From JACVRW01 sp034664125 (GTDB lineage Bacteria; Actinomycetota; Thermoleophilia; Solirubrobacterales; Thermoleophilaceae), in contig JAXDIG010000049.1 of NCBI GenBank assembly GCA_034664125.1, positions 1 to 64,000 of the forward strand: a stretch of 64,000 bases of DNA, read 5' to 3'. The notes under the pieces were generated by a model, which was given only the letters and a program-made list of their open reading frames with translations, made no database searches and was not told the DNA's origin. The position numbers and the translations under genes were made by a program. Of the stretch, positions 44,210 through 52,321 are shown in pieces (the first letter of the stretch is position 1; every line of letters begins with the position of its first letter).

Positions 44210-45514
44210 TCAATCCGAGCGGCCGCGGCTCGTCTTGAAGTCGATCACCAGCGGCACGCCTTCGAGGCTGTATCGCTCGCGCAGCCGGTTCTCGAGGAAG
44301 TAGGCGTAGTCGCGCGTGACCTGGCCGCGATTGTTGACCTGGATCGCGAAGCGCGGCGGGTTCGTCTCGAACTGGGCCATGTAGTACATGCGCAGCCGCT
44401 TGCCGCGCACGGCTGGGGGCTCGCGCAGGCTCTGCAGGTCCCCCAGGAAGCGGTTCAGCTCCGGCGTGGGGATCCACTGTGCCGAGCGGTCGGCCAGCGA
44501 CAGCGCCTCGGCGACGAGCCGCTTGAGCCCGCGCCCGCTCTTGGCGGACACGGCCAGCACCTGCGGCCGCTGGCGCAGCTTCTTCGCCACGCGCGCCTTC
44601 GCGTCCTCCAGGTCGGTCCGGGTCACGTCCCACTTGTTCAGCGCGATCACCGTCGCGCAGTTGTTCTTCATCGCCATTTCTGCGACGCGCAGGTCGGCGC
44701 TGGTCACGCCCTCGTCCGCGTCGCACACGACGATCGCCACCTGGGCGCGGTCGGCGGCCTGCTCGGAGCGCAGCTGGGCGTAGTAGTCGATCGAGCCGGC
44801 CACCTTGGTGCGCCGGCGCAGGCCGGCGGTGTCGACCAGGACCACCTCGCGCCCGTCGAACTCGATGCGCGTGTCGATCGAGTCGCGCGTGGTGCCCGCG
44901 ATCGGCGTCACGATCACGCGCTCCTCGCCGAGCAGCCGGTTCAGCAGCGACGACTTCCCGACGTTCGGCCGCCCGATCAGCGCCAGCCGGCTCACGTCCT
45001 CCCGCTCGCCGGCGTACTCGGGCAGGCGCTTCACGATCAGGTCGAGCAGGTCGCCCGTGCCGAGCCCCTGGGTGGCGGACACCGGCATCGGCTCGCCCAG
45101 GCCGAGCGCGTAGAACTCGGACGCGAGCCCCTGCTGGGTGCCCTCGTCGACCTTGTTGGCGACCACGATCGCGGGCACCGGCCCGCCGCGCAGCTCGCGC
45201 GCCAGCTCGGCGTCCCCGGGCCGCAGCCCGGCGCGCGCGTCCACCACGAGCACCGCCAGCTCGGCGTCCGCGAGCGCGGCCAGCGCCTGCTGGCGGATCT
45301 CGTCGGCCAGCTCGTGCTCGCCGGCGATGTCGACCCCGCCGGTGTCTATGAGCGTGAAGCCGAGGCCGTTCCAGTCGGCGTCGACCTCCTTGCGGTCGCG
45401 CGTGACGCCCGCCTGCTCGTGCACCACGGCCTCGCGCGTGCCGGACAGGCGGTTCACCAGCGTGGACTTGCCGACGTTCGGGTAGCCGACGACCGCGACC
45501 TTGGAGCGCTTCAT
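44210..45514 (-). CDS. der: Ribosome-associated GTPase Der (EngA)
   Basis: A 434-residue protein with two tandem GTPase domains and a KH-like C-terminal domain. G1 motifs are GYPNVGKSTL and GRPNVGKSSL; G3 motifs DTGGV and DTAGLRR; G4 motifs NKVD and NKWD. The KH domain follows about residue 350 (RMYYMAQFETNPPRFAIQVNN). Der is needed for 50S subunit assembly. ATG 45514 overlaps the cmk stop by 4 nt, the same cmk-der order as in many actinobacteria. Confidence 0.97.
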   Translation of the reverse strand: MKRSKVAVVGYPNVGKSTLVNRLSGTREAVVHEQAGVTRDRKEVDADWNGLGFTLIDTGGVDIAGEHELADEIRQQALAALADAELAVLVVDARAGLRPGDAELARELRGGPVPAIVVANKVDEGTQQGLASEFYALGLGEPMPVSATQGLGTGDLLDLIVKRLPEYAGEREDVSRLALIGRPNVGKSSLLNRLLGEERVIVTPIAGTTRDSIDTRIEFDGREVVLVDTAGLRRRTKVAGSIDYYAQLRSEQAADRAQVAIVVCDADEGVTSADLRVAEMAMKNNCATVIALNKWDVTRTDLEDAKARVAKKLRQRPQVLAVSAKSGRGLKRLVAEALSLADRSAQWIPTPELNRFLGDLQSLREPPAVRGKRLRMYYMAQFETNPPRFAIQVNNRGQVTRDYAYFLENRLRERYSLEGVPLVIDFKTSRGRSD

Positions 45515-46122
45515 GACGCTTCCTGCACTAGGCCGACGATGCGCCGAACCACGTCGTCCAGCGTCATCGAAGTGGTGTCCAGCGCCAGCGCCCCGGGCGC
45601 CATCTGGAGCGGCGAGTGCTCGCGCCCCTCGTCCTGGGCGTCGCGCAGGGCCTGGTCGCGCAGCACCGTGTCGAGGTCGGTGCCGAGCTCCGTGGCGCGG
45701 CGGCGGGCGCGCTCCTGGGGGCTCGCCGTGAGGAAGATCTTCACGGGGGCCTCGGGCGCGACCACGGTGCCGATGTCGCGCCCTTCGACCACCCAGTCGC
45801 CGTCGGCGAGCAGCTCGCGCTGCTTGCGCACCAGCGCCGCGCGCACCCTGTCGTTGGTGGCGACCCGCGAGGCGGCCTCGGATACCTCGGGCGTGCGCAG
45901 CGCCTCCGTCACGTCCTCCCCGTTGACGAGCACGCGGTCGCCGAGCTGTATGTCGAGGTTCTCCGCGTGCTCGGAGGCGGCGCCGCCGTCCCGCTGCGTG
46001 AGCAGGCCCACGGCGCGGTACATCGACCCCGAGTTGAGGTAGGGGAAGCCGAGCGCCCGGGCCACTGCCTGCGCAACGCTGCTCTTGCCCGCACCGGCGG
46101 GCCCGTCGATGGCGACGACCAT
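45511..46122 (-). CDS. cmk: Cytidylate kinase
   Basis: A 203-residue kinase that phosphorylates CMP/dCMP. The P-loop is AIDGPAGAGKSS at the N-terminus, followed by YLNSGSMYRAVG, the NMP-binding ASRVATNDRVR and VVEGRDIGTVVAP. The ATG at 46122 gives the usual MVVAIDGPAGAGKS start; the GTG at 46140, 4 nt after the aroA stop, is an alternative and no good Shine-Dalgarno separates them. It lies between aroA and der, with a 4-nt overlap to der. Confidence 0.95.
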   Translation of the reverse strand: MVVAIDGPAGAGKSSVAQAVARALGFPYLNSGSMYRAVGLLTQRDGGAASEHAENLDIQLGDRVLVNGEDVTEALRTPEVSEAASRVATNDRVRAALVRKQRELLADGDWVVEGRDIGTVVAPEAPVKIFLTASPQERARRRATELGTDLDTVLRDQALRDAQDEGREHSPLQMAPGALALDTTSMTLDDVVRRIVGLVQEAS

Positions 46123-46144
46123 TGAAAGGAGGCTATTCACCGCG

Positions 46145-47452
46145 TCAGCCGAGCAGGGCGGCCAGGTCCAGCTCGAAGCCGGGGTAGGAGACGCCGGCCG
46201 CCTTCATGTCCAGCACCTCCACGCCCTCCTCGGAGGCCAGCCCCGCCACGGCCCCCAGCATCGCCAGGCGGTGGTCACCGCGGGAGTCGATCGTGCCCCC
46301 GCGCAGGGGCGAGCCGTCGCCGCGAACCACGAAGCCGTCCGCGGTTTCCTCGATGTCCGCGCCCAGGCCGCGCAGCCCCTCCACCACCGCGGCGATCCGG
46401 TCGGACTCCTTGAAGCGCAGCTCCTCGGCCCCGCGCACCACCGTCTCGCCGTCCGCGAACGCGCCGAGGAGCGCCACCAGCGTCAGCTCGTCGATCGCCA
46501 GCGGCACCTCCTCAGGCTCGACCACGGTGCCCTCCAGCCGGCTGGAGGCCACGTCGAGCTCGCCCACGGGCTCGGTGTCCGTCTGGGTGCCGGGCTCCTC
46601 GAGGTCGCCCAGGATCACGGCGCCCATGCGTTCGGCGATGCGGAAGAAGCCGGTGCGCGTCCAGTTGAGCCCCACGTCCTTCACGACCACGCGCGAGCCG
46701 GACACCAGCGTGGCCGCCGCCACGATGAAGGCCGCCGACGACGGGTCGGCGGGCACCACGATCTCGTCCAGCTCCAGCTCGTCGACCTGCGCGACGGTCG
46801 AGCGCAGGCCGTCCTGCTCGAACGGCACGCGCGCCCGGCGCAGCAGGCGCTCCGTGTGATCGCGGCTCTGGGAGCCCTCGACCACGCTCGTGGAGCCCTC
46901 CGCGAACATCCCGGCGATCAGCACGCACGACTTGACCTGGGCGCTCGGCACCGGCATGTCGTACGTGATCCCGGTCAGCGCGGTCCCGTGCACGGTGAAG
47001 GGCGGGAAGCGCCCCTCGCGCGCCTCGACCTGCGCGCCCATGGCCGTTAGCGGCTCGGCGATCCGATCCACGGGACGGCGCCGGATCGACTCGTCCCCGT
47101 CGAGCGTCCAGGCTCCGCCGCGCTGCCCGGCCAGCCAACCCGGAAGCAGCCGCATCAGCGTCCCCGAGTTGCCCACGTCGAGCAGGCCGCCGGTGGCCTC
47201 CAGCGGGGCGTGCAGCCCCACGCCCCTGATCAGGATGCCGCCGGGGCCGTCCTCTTCAACGGCCGCGCCCAGCTTCAGCAGGGCATCCAGCGTGGAGCGC
47301 GTGTCCAGAGACTCCAGGTAGTTGCGCACCGTCACGGGCTCGTCGGCCATCGCGGCGAACAGCGCCGCGCGGTGTGAGATCGACTTGTCCGGCGGCGGCA
47401 CGTAGTCGCCGCGCAGGGGGCCGGTGGCCGGGTCGAAGCGAGCGGAGCTCAT
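46145..47452 (-). CDS. aroA: 3-phosphoshikimate 1-carboxyvinyltransferase (EPSP synthase)
   Basis: A 435-residue enzyme of the shikimate pathway that adds enolpyruvate from PEP to shikimate-3-phosphate. Markers: PPDKSISHRAALFAAMA (substrate Lys/Ser/Arg), LDVGNSGTLMRLLPG, PVPSAQVKSCVLIAG, and the late SDRIAAVVEGLRGLGA and DHRLAMLGAVAGLAS. The LDVGNSGT version of the loop is closer to class II (Bacillus-like) enzymes than to the class I LxxGNAGTAMRPL form. ATG 47452 overlaps the tyrA stop by 4 nt. Confidence 0.96.
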   Translation of the reverse strand: MSSARFDPATGPLRGDYVPPPDKSISHRAALFAAMADEPVTVRNYLESLDTRSTLDALLKLGAAVEEDGPGGILIRGVGLHAPLEATGGLLDVGNSGTLMRLLPGWLAGQRGGAWTLDGDESIRRRPVDRIAEPLTAMGAQVEAREGRFPPFTVHGTALTGITYDMPVPSAQVKSCVLIAGMFAEGSTSVVEGSQSRDHTERLLRRARVPFEQDGLRSTVAQVDELELDEIVVPADPSSAAFIVAAATLVSGSRVVVKDVGLNWTRTGFFRIAERMGAVILGDLEEPGTQTDTEPVGELDVASSRLEGTVVEPEEVPLAIDELTLVALLGAFADGETVVRGAEELRFKESDRIAAVVEGLRGLGADIEETADGFVVRGDGSPLRGGTIDSRGDHRLAMLGAVAGLASEEGVEVLDMKAAGVSYPGFELDLAALLG

Positions 47453-48513
47453 TGTTCGGCGACGGGGAAGCCGAGCCCGCCGATCACCTCGGCCGCGCGG
47501 GCGGCCTGCGCTTCGCCGGCGATCCAGAGCGTCATGGCGCCCGAGCGCATGTCGGATGCCGGGGCCAGCGCCATGTCGACGATGTTCACCCCCGCCTTGC
47601 CCAGCTCCAGCGCCACCTGGGCGACGATACCGGGGCGGTTCGGGACCGCCAGCCGCAGCTCGTGAAGCGGGCCGCCGGCCACGTCCGCCTCGAGCAGCGC
47701 TCGGCGATCGTCGCGGGCGCGGTCGTTCCACGCGGCCACCTCACCGGACGCGAGCAGCTCCTCGACCCGCTCCAGCTCGCGCCGGAAGGCGCTGATCTCC
47801 TCGACGATCGCGCCGCGGTTGGCGCGGTAGATGTCGGTCCAGATCTCGGAGTTGGCCCCGGCCACGCGGGTCATGTCGCGGAAGCTCGGCCCCACCTGGC
47901 GCAGCGCCTCGCCGTGGTCGAGCAGGCGGCCGGCCGCCTGAGAGGCCAGCACGTTGGCGAGCACGTGCGGCAGGTGGCTGAACACGGCAACCAGGCGGTC
48001 GTGGGTGGCGGGGTCTACCGCGACCGGCCGGGCGCCGACGTCCACCACGAACCGGTGCAGGCGCTCGTACAGCAGGCCGCCCGAGTGCGGCAGCGGCGTC
48101 AGGTACCAGACCGCCCCTCCGAACAGGTCCGCGCGGGCGTGCTCGACGCCCGCCGTCTCCGCACCGGCGATCGGGTGACCGCCGACGAAGCGCGGGTCGT
48201 CGATCTCCGCAAGCAGGCCCTGCTTGGTCGACCCGACGTCCGTGACCACGCAGTCCGGCCCGGCCGCCGCCAGCGCCGCCCGCACGAGCTCGGGGAGCGC
48301 GCCCACCGGCGCGCACGCGAAGCACAGCGCGGCGCCTTCCACGGCCGCCTCGATCGAGTCGGCGGCGCGGTCGATCGCCCCCAGCTCGACGGCGGCCCGG
48401 AGCCGCTCCGGGTTGCGGCCGAAGCCCACCACCTCCGCGTCCTCGACGTGCTCGCGAGCCGCGAGCCCGATCGACCCGCCGATCAGGCCGACGCCGAGGA
48501 CGGCGATCCTCAT
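47449..48513 (-). CDS. tyrA: Prephenate dehydrogenase with ACT domain
   Basis: A 354-residue enzyme of the tyrosine branch that oxidatively decarboxylates prephenate using NAD(P). The N-terminal Rossmann motif is VLGVGLIGGSIGLAAR; next VTDVGSTKQGLL, FVGGHPIAGAETAGVEHA with the catalytic His, and the helical domain with FSHLPHVLANVLASQ. The C-terminal 75 residues (LRLAVPNRPGIVAQVALELGKAGVNI) form an ACT domain, probably for feedback by tyrosine. ATG 48513 overlaps the stop of the DAHP synthase gene. Confidence 0.95.
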   Translation of the reverse strand: MRIAVLGVGLIGGSIGLAAREHVEDAEVVGFGRNPERLRAAVELGAIDRAADSIEAAVEGAALCFACAPVGALPELVRAALAAAGPDCVVTDVGSTKQGLLAEIDDPRFVGGHPIAGAETAGVEHARADLFGGAVWYLTPLPHSGGLLYERLHRFVVDVGARPVAVDPATHDRLVAVFSHLPHVLANVLASQAAGRLLDHGEALRQVGPSFRDMTRVAGANSEIWTDIYRANRGAIVEEISAFRRELERVEELLASGEVAAWNDRARDDRRALLEADVAGGPLHELRLAVPNRPGIVAQVALELGKAGVNIVDMALAPASDMRSGAMTLWIAGEAQAARAAEVIGGLGFPVAEQ

Positions 48514-49631
48514 CCGGTTGAGGGGATCGCTCCGGAGCGGGCCGGCCCGCCCCCTCGCGCACGGCGGCGGCGAGCCTGCACCGCCGTCGCGAGCCCCTCC
48601 AGCACCTCGGAGGTCGTATCCCAGTCCATGCACGCGTCCGTGATCGACTGCCCGTAGCGCAGCGGCTCCCCGGCCTCGGGGTCCTGGCGCCCGGCGACCA
48701 GGAACGACTCCAGCATCACGCCCACGATCGCGGTGTTCCCGGCGGCCACCTGGGCCGCCACGTCCGCGGCAGCCGCCGGCTGCTGCTCGTGGTCCTTCTT
48801 GCTGTTGTCGTGGGAGGCGTCGATCACCAGCCGCTCCGGCAGCTCCGCCGCGCGCAGCCTGGCCAGCGCGCCGGCCACGTCCTCCGCGCCGTGGTTCGGT
48901 GCCCCGTGGCCGCCGCGCAGGATGATGTGGCAGTCCGGATTGCCGCGCGTGTGCAGGATCGCGGGCCGCCCGCTCACGTGCACGCCGGCGAAGGCGTGCG
49001 GGACGGCGGCGGCGCGCACCGCGTCAACGGCCACCTGGACGTTGCCGTCCGTGCGGTTCTTGAACCCGACCGGCATCGACAGGCCCGAGCCGAGCTGACG
49101 GTGCGTCTGGCTCTCCACCGTGCGCGCGCCGATCGCGCCCCAGGCGACCGTGTCCGAGATGTACTGCGGCGTGACCGGGTCGAGCCACTCCACGCCCACG
49201 GGCACGCCCAGCGCGAGCACGTCGAGCAGCAGGCCGCGCGCCATGCGCACGCCCGTGTTCACGTCCCCCGACCCGTCCAGATGGGGATCGGTGATCATGC
49301 CCTTCCACCCGGTGGTGGTGCGCGGCTTCTCGAAGTACACCCGCATCGCGACGCAGAGCTCGTCGCGCAGCTCGGCCGAGCGCGCGGCCAGGCGCCCGGC
49401 ATACTCGCCGGCGGCCTCGACGTCGTGCACGCTGCACGGGCCGACCACCACGAGCAGGCGGTCGTCGGCGCCATCCAGCACGGCCTTGACCTCGGCGCGG
49501 CCGCGCAGCACGACCTCGGCCTGCTCGTCGCTCAGCGGAAGCTCCGTGAGCAGCTGCGCCGGCGTGGCCAGCGGCACCGTGCGCTCGATGCGCAGGTCGC
49601 GAACCTGTTGGAGGTGGCGCGTGGGGGTCAT
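48510..49631 (-). CDS. aroG: 3-deoxy-7-phosphoheptulonate synthase, class I (AroAI-alpha type)
   Basis: A 373-residue DAHP synthase, which starts the shikimate pathway by joining PEP and erythrose-4-phosphate. Family blocks: LLVVVGPCSVHD, MRVYFEKPRTTTGWKGMI, AIGARTVESQTHRQ, GFKNRTDG, and the metal-binding RGGHGAPNH and DASHDNSKKDH. The first 55 residues are the E. coli-like N-terminal arm that carries allosteric control. The C-terminus has an extra Arg-rich tail. It is the first gene of the aroG-tyrA-aroA-cmk-der-metK series; a 263-nt gap separates it from hisC. Confidence 0.96.
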   Translation of the reverse strand: MTPTRHLQQVRDLRIERTVPLATPAQLLTELPLSDEQAEVVLRGRAEVKAVLDGADDRLLVVVGPCSVHDVEAAGEYAGRLAARSAELRDELCVAMRVYFEKPRTTTGWKGMITDPHLDGSGDVNTGVRMARGLLLDVLALGVPVGVEWLDPVTPQYISDTVAWGAIGARTVESQTHRQLGSGLSMPVGFKNRTDGNVQVAVDAVRAAAVPHAFAGVHVSGRPAILHTRGNPDCHIILRGGHGAPNHGAEDVAGALARLRAAELPERLVIDASHDNSKKDHEQQPAAAADVAAQVAAGNTAIVGVMLESFLVAGRQDPEAGEPLRYGQSITDACMDWDTTSEVLEGLATAVQARRRRARGGGPARSGAIPSTG

Positions 49632-49793
49632 CGTTCTGCCAAGCCTTTCAGAGACGTCCTTGAGTCCGGCGGGAGCGGTACTGCGCGATTCGGCGTCCAG
49701 CCGGCATCTGAGAGATTAGAAAGCGGCCGTGTAGAGCCGGCCGCCGAGCCGGACGCCTATGTAAATCGCCAATACGCGTACGCTCGCCGACCG

Positions 49794-49809
49794 GCGCCCG
49801 AAGGGGCGC
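49794..49809 (-). terminator. Hairpin after hisC in the 263-nt hisC-aroG gap
   Basis: GCGCCC and GGGCGC form a perfect 6-bp stem with a 4-nt loop (GAAG on the plus strand), about 85 nt past the hisC stop on the minus strand. There is no T-tract. The rest of the gap (49632-49894) has no convincing gene. It does show AT-richer sequence at about 49757-49775 that might hold the aroG promoter; I see no clear leader peptide or T-box. Confidence 0.3.
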
Positions 49810-49894
49810 TGCACACGAAGGTCGGCTGAGCGTGCCGGGACATCCCCACGACTTGTAGCACGGACGCGCGCGGCTCCGCAACCGCTGCAAGCCG

Positions 49895-50971
49895 CTAAAG
49901 CAGACCGTCGAGCGCGGCCAGGAAGCGGTTGTTCTCGGAGCGGGTGCCGTAGGTCACGCGCAGGCGGCCGCGCTCCCCGAGCGCCGAGCCGGCGCGCACG
50001 ATCACGCCCTGGCGCGCCAGCCCGTCCACGATCTCGTCCTCGTCGCGGTCGCCCAGCGCGACCCAGGAGAAGTTGGCCTGGCTGTCGGTGGTTTCGAGTC
50101 CGCGCCCCTGGAGCTCCGACTCCACGTGCACGCGCTCGATCACGTTCAGCTCCGCGCGCCGCTCCACCTCGTCCTGGTGGCCGAGCGCCTCGGCGGCCGC
50201 GGCCTGCGCCAGCGCGTTGACCGAGAAGGGCTGGCGCACGCGATCGACGGCGAGCCGAAAGGACTCCGGGCAGAGCGCGTAGCCCGCGCGCAGGCCGCAC
50301 AGCCCGTAGACCTTCGAGAAGGTTCGCAACAGCACGAGGTTGGGGTGCCGGCGGAGCAGCTCCAGCGAGTCGTCGGGATCCTGGAGCGCGCAGAACTCCA
50401 CGTATGCCTCGTCGAGCACGACAGCCACGTGGCGCGGCAGTGAAGCCACCCAGGCGTCGATCTCCGCCGGCGGGAGCGCCGTGGCGCTCGGGTTGTTCGG
50501 GTTGCAGACGATCACCAGCCGCGTGGCAGCGGTCACCTGTGCGGCCATCGCCTCCAGGTCGTGCTCGCCCGCGTCGTTGAGCGGCACCGTGATCGCCGTG
50601 GCGCCCGACATGGCCGCCAGCTGCGGGTACATCGAGAACGACGGCCACGCGTAGACGACCTCGGCGCCCGGCTCGAGCATCGCGTCGGCCGCCGCCAGCA
50701 GGATCTCGCAGGAGCCGTTGCCCACCGCGACGTTGCCGATCGGCACGCCGGTGCGCTCGGAGATGCGGCGGCGCAGCAGGGACTTCTCGGGGTCGGGATA
50801 GCGGTTGAGCGTGCGCAGCTGCGCCTCGACCGCCTCGAGCACCTGCGGGTGCGGCGGGTAGGGCGTCTCGTTCGACGCCAGCTTCACCAGCTCGCCGTCG
50901 AAGGCGTAGGTGGAGGCGGCCGGGTAGACGGGGATCGCCTCGATGCGGCTGTTGAACTCGATGCCCGTCAT
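49895..50971 (-). CDS. hisC: HisC-type aminotransferase (histidinol-phosphate / aromatic amino acid)
   Basis: A 358-residue PLP-dependent fold-type I aminotransferase. The PLP lysine is K220 in LRTFSKVYGLCGLRAGY; ASNETPYPP, NRYPDPEK, AVGNGSCEIL, CNPNNPSA and VLDEAYVEF are also present. The family includes both histidinol-phosphate aminotransferase and the aromatic aminotransferases of actinobacteria. Its place between aroH and aroG, away from any his gene, favours transamination of phenylpyruvate or 4-hydroxyphenylpyruvate. ATG 50971 overlaps the aroH stop. Confidence 0.9.
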   Translation of the reverse strand: MTGIEFNSRIEAIPVYPAASTYAFDGELVKLASNETPYPPHPQVLEAVEAQLRTLNRYPDPEKSLLRRRISERTGVPIGNVAVGNGSCEILLAAADAMLEPGAEVVYAWPSFSMYPQLAAMSGATAITVPLNDAGEHDLEAMAAQVTAATRLVIVCNPNNPSATALPPAEIDAWVASLPRHVAVVLDEAYVEFCALQDPDDSLELLRRHPNLVLLRTFSKVYGLCGLRAGYALCPESFRLAVDRVRQPFSVNALAQAAAAEALGHQDEVERRAELNVIERVHVESELQGRGLETTDSQANFSWVALGDRDEDEIVDGLARQGVIVRAGSALGERGRLRVTYGTRSENNRFLAALDGLL

Positions 50972-51333
50972 TGGGCGCCCTCGAGGTCGCGCCGCAGCGA
51001 CACGGCGTCGCGCAGATAGACGTGGTTCGGCTCGGAGTCGGGGTCGCGGTAGCAGTGCAGCAGCATCCGGATCACCCGCGGCAGCGATCCCGGCACCTGC
51101 ATCTCGCGGGCGCACAGCAGCGGGACGCTGCTGAGGCCGAGGTTGCGCGCGGCCACCGCGGGGAACTCGGCGTCGAGGTCGGCGGTGCAGGTGAAGATGC
51201 AGCTGACCATGTGCTCAGCGGCGATCTGGTTGCGCTCGATCACCTCGCGCACGAGCTCCTCGGTCGCGGACAGGATCGCGTCCGCGTCGTTCTCGTCCAC
51301 GGTGATGGCGCCCCTGAGCGCTCGCAGCTGCAC
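50968..51333 (-). CDS. aroH: Chorismate mutase, AroH class
   Basis: A 121-residue monofunctional chorismate mutase of the trimeric AroH fold (Bacillus type). Typical blocks are VQLRALRGAITVDENDADAI, EELVREVIERN, CIFTCTADLDAEFPAVAARN, VPLLCAREMQVPGSLPRVIRMLLHC and HVYLRDAVSLRRDL, with the active-site Arg and Glu/Cys conserved. It converts chorismate to prephenate, the substrate of TyrA encoded nearby. GTG 51333 gives the family length and lies 14 nt after the rluB stop. Confidence 0.95.
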   Translation of the reverse strand: MQLRALRGAITVDENDADAILSATEELVREVIERNQIAAEHMVSCIFTCTADLDAEFPAVAARNLGLSSVPLLCAREMQVPGSLPRVIRMLLHCYRDPDSEPNHVYLRDAVSLRRDLEGAQ

Positions 51334-51347
51334 GGCGCGGGATTGTG

Positions 51348-52082
51348 TCAGGGAGCCCGCCTGCGCCCCGTGACCGCACGGTTGGGGCTCGTTGCCGCGC
51401 GCCGCAGGCGCTCCACCTCGGCGTCCTTGAGGCGCCGGCTCTTCCCGGGCTCGAGCCCGCGCAGTCCGAGCGGTCCGAAGGCCACCCGCTCCAGCTCGAC
51501 CACGCGGTGACCGACCGCCTCGCACATGCGCCGCACCTGGCGCTTGCGCCCCTCCCGCAGGCCGATCTCGAGCACGCCGGGCGCCACCTGGCGCACTCTG
51601 GCCGGCGCCGTTCGCCCATCGTCCAGCTCCACGCCCTGGCGCAGCGCCACGAGGGCGCGCGGAGACACCCGGCCCGGCTGGATGCGTGCCCGGTAGACCT
51701 TCTCCACGCCGTAGCGGGGATGGGTGAGCAGGTCGGCAAGCTCGCCGTCGTTGGTGAGCAGGATCAGGCCGGTGGAGTCGGCATCGAGCCGCCCCACCGG
51801 ATATAGCCGCCGGTGCGAGCGGATCATGTCGACGACGGTCGGCCGGCCATGCGTGTCGCGCGCCGTGGAAACCACGCCGGGGGGCTTGTTGAGCGCGTGC
51901 ACCTCGCGCGGCTCGGGCGCGACCCCCCGCCCGTCCACCGCCACGCCGCTCGTGTCGTCGACGTCGGTGGCGGGATTGGTGATCACCTCGCCGTCCACGC
52001 TGACGCGGCCATCGGCGATCAGCCGCTCGGCGGCGCGACGCGACGCGACGCCGGCGTGGGCTAGGAACTTGACGAGGCGCAC
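51348..52082 (-). CDS. rluB: Pseudouridine synthase, RluB/RsuA family
   Basis: A 244-residue enzyme. An S4 RNA-binding domain (VRLVKFLAHAGVASRRAAERLIADGRVSVDG) is followed by the catalytic RsuA-type domain. The catalytic Asp is in GRLDADSTGLILLTNDGELA, with NKPPGVVST before it and REGRKRQVRRMCEAVGH after it. It modifies 23S rRNA (RluB-like). It lies directly upstream of aroH on the same strand. The GTG at 52082 is the only start close to the S4 domain. Confidence 0.94.
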   Translation of the reverse strand: MRLVKFLAHAGVASRRAAERLIADGRVSVDGEVITNPATDVDDTSGVAVDGRGVAPEPREVHALNKPPGVVSTARDTHGRPTVVDMIRSHRRLYPVGRLDADSTGLILLTNDGELADLLTHPRYGVEKVYRARIQPGRVSPRALVALRQGVELDDGRTAPARVRQVAPGVLEIGLREGRKRQVRRMCEAVGHRVVELERVAFGPLGLRGLEPGKSRRLKDAEVERLRRAATSPNRAVTGRRRAP

Positions 52083-52102
52083 GCCATGCAGCCTCGCAGG
52101 CC

Positions 52103-52118
52103 GGGGGCGAGAGCCCCC
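52103..52118. repeat. Hairpin with GAGA loop, copy 1 of a GNRA-type set
   Basis: GGGGGC GAGA GCCCCC, a perfect 6-bp stem with a GNRA-type tetraloop on the plus strand, about 20 nt upstream of the rluB start. It resembles the two hairpins at 52234 and 52285. Confidence 0.5.
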
Positions 52119-52210
52119 GAATGGCCCAACAGCGGCGATAAAGGCAGCGTGCCACGCAGTGTGGGTAGCGATCCGCGTCATATGCGCGCGCCCTGTGGCC
52201 CACACTCCGC

Positions 52211-52301
52211 GGCCAGCGTGCCGCGGGGGTCCGGGGGCGTGAGCCCCGCAGGATGCCCCGGACCGGCCAGCGTGCCGCGGGGGTCCGGGGGCGTGAGCCC
52301 C
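52211..52301. repeat. 37-nt direct repeat carrying GTGA-loop hairpins (two copies)
   Basis: Copies at 52211-52247 and 52265-52301 are identical over 37 nt and lie 54 nt apart. Each contains GGGGC GTGA GCCCC; in the second the stem extends to 8 bp (52285-52304). The rest of the 239-nt gap between rluB and the GGDEF gene holds no gene. Confidence 0.8.
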
Positions 52302-52321
52302 CGGATGTCATTGTCATCCCC

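Noticed and set aside
46112..46135. AGGAGG on the plus strand near the cmk start
   Set aside because: It is on the wrong strand for cmk, and no plus-strand gene starts after it.
49648..49890. An 80-codon minus-strand frame between hisC and aroG
   Set aside because: It is Arg-rich, has no Shine-Dalgarno and no domain; it looks like chance coding in a GC-rich leader.
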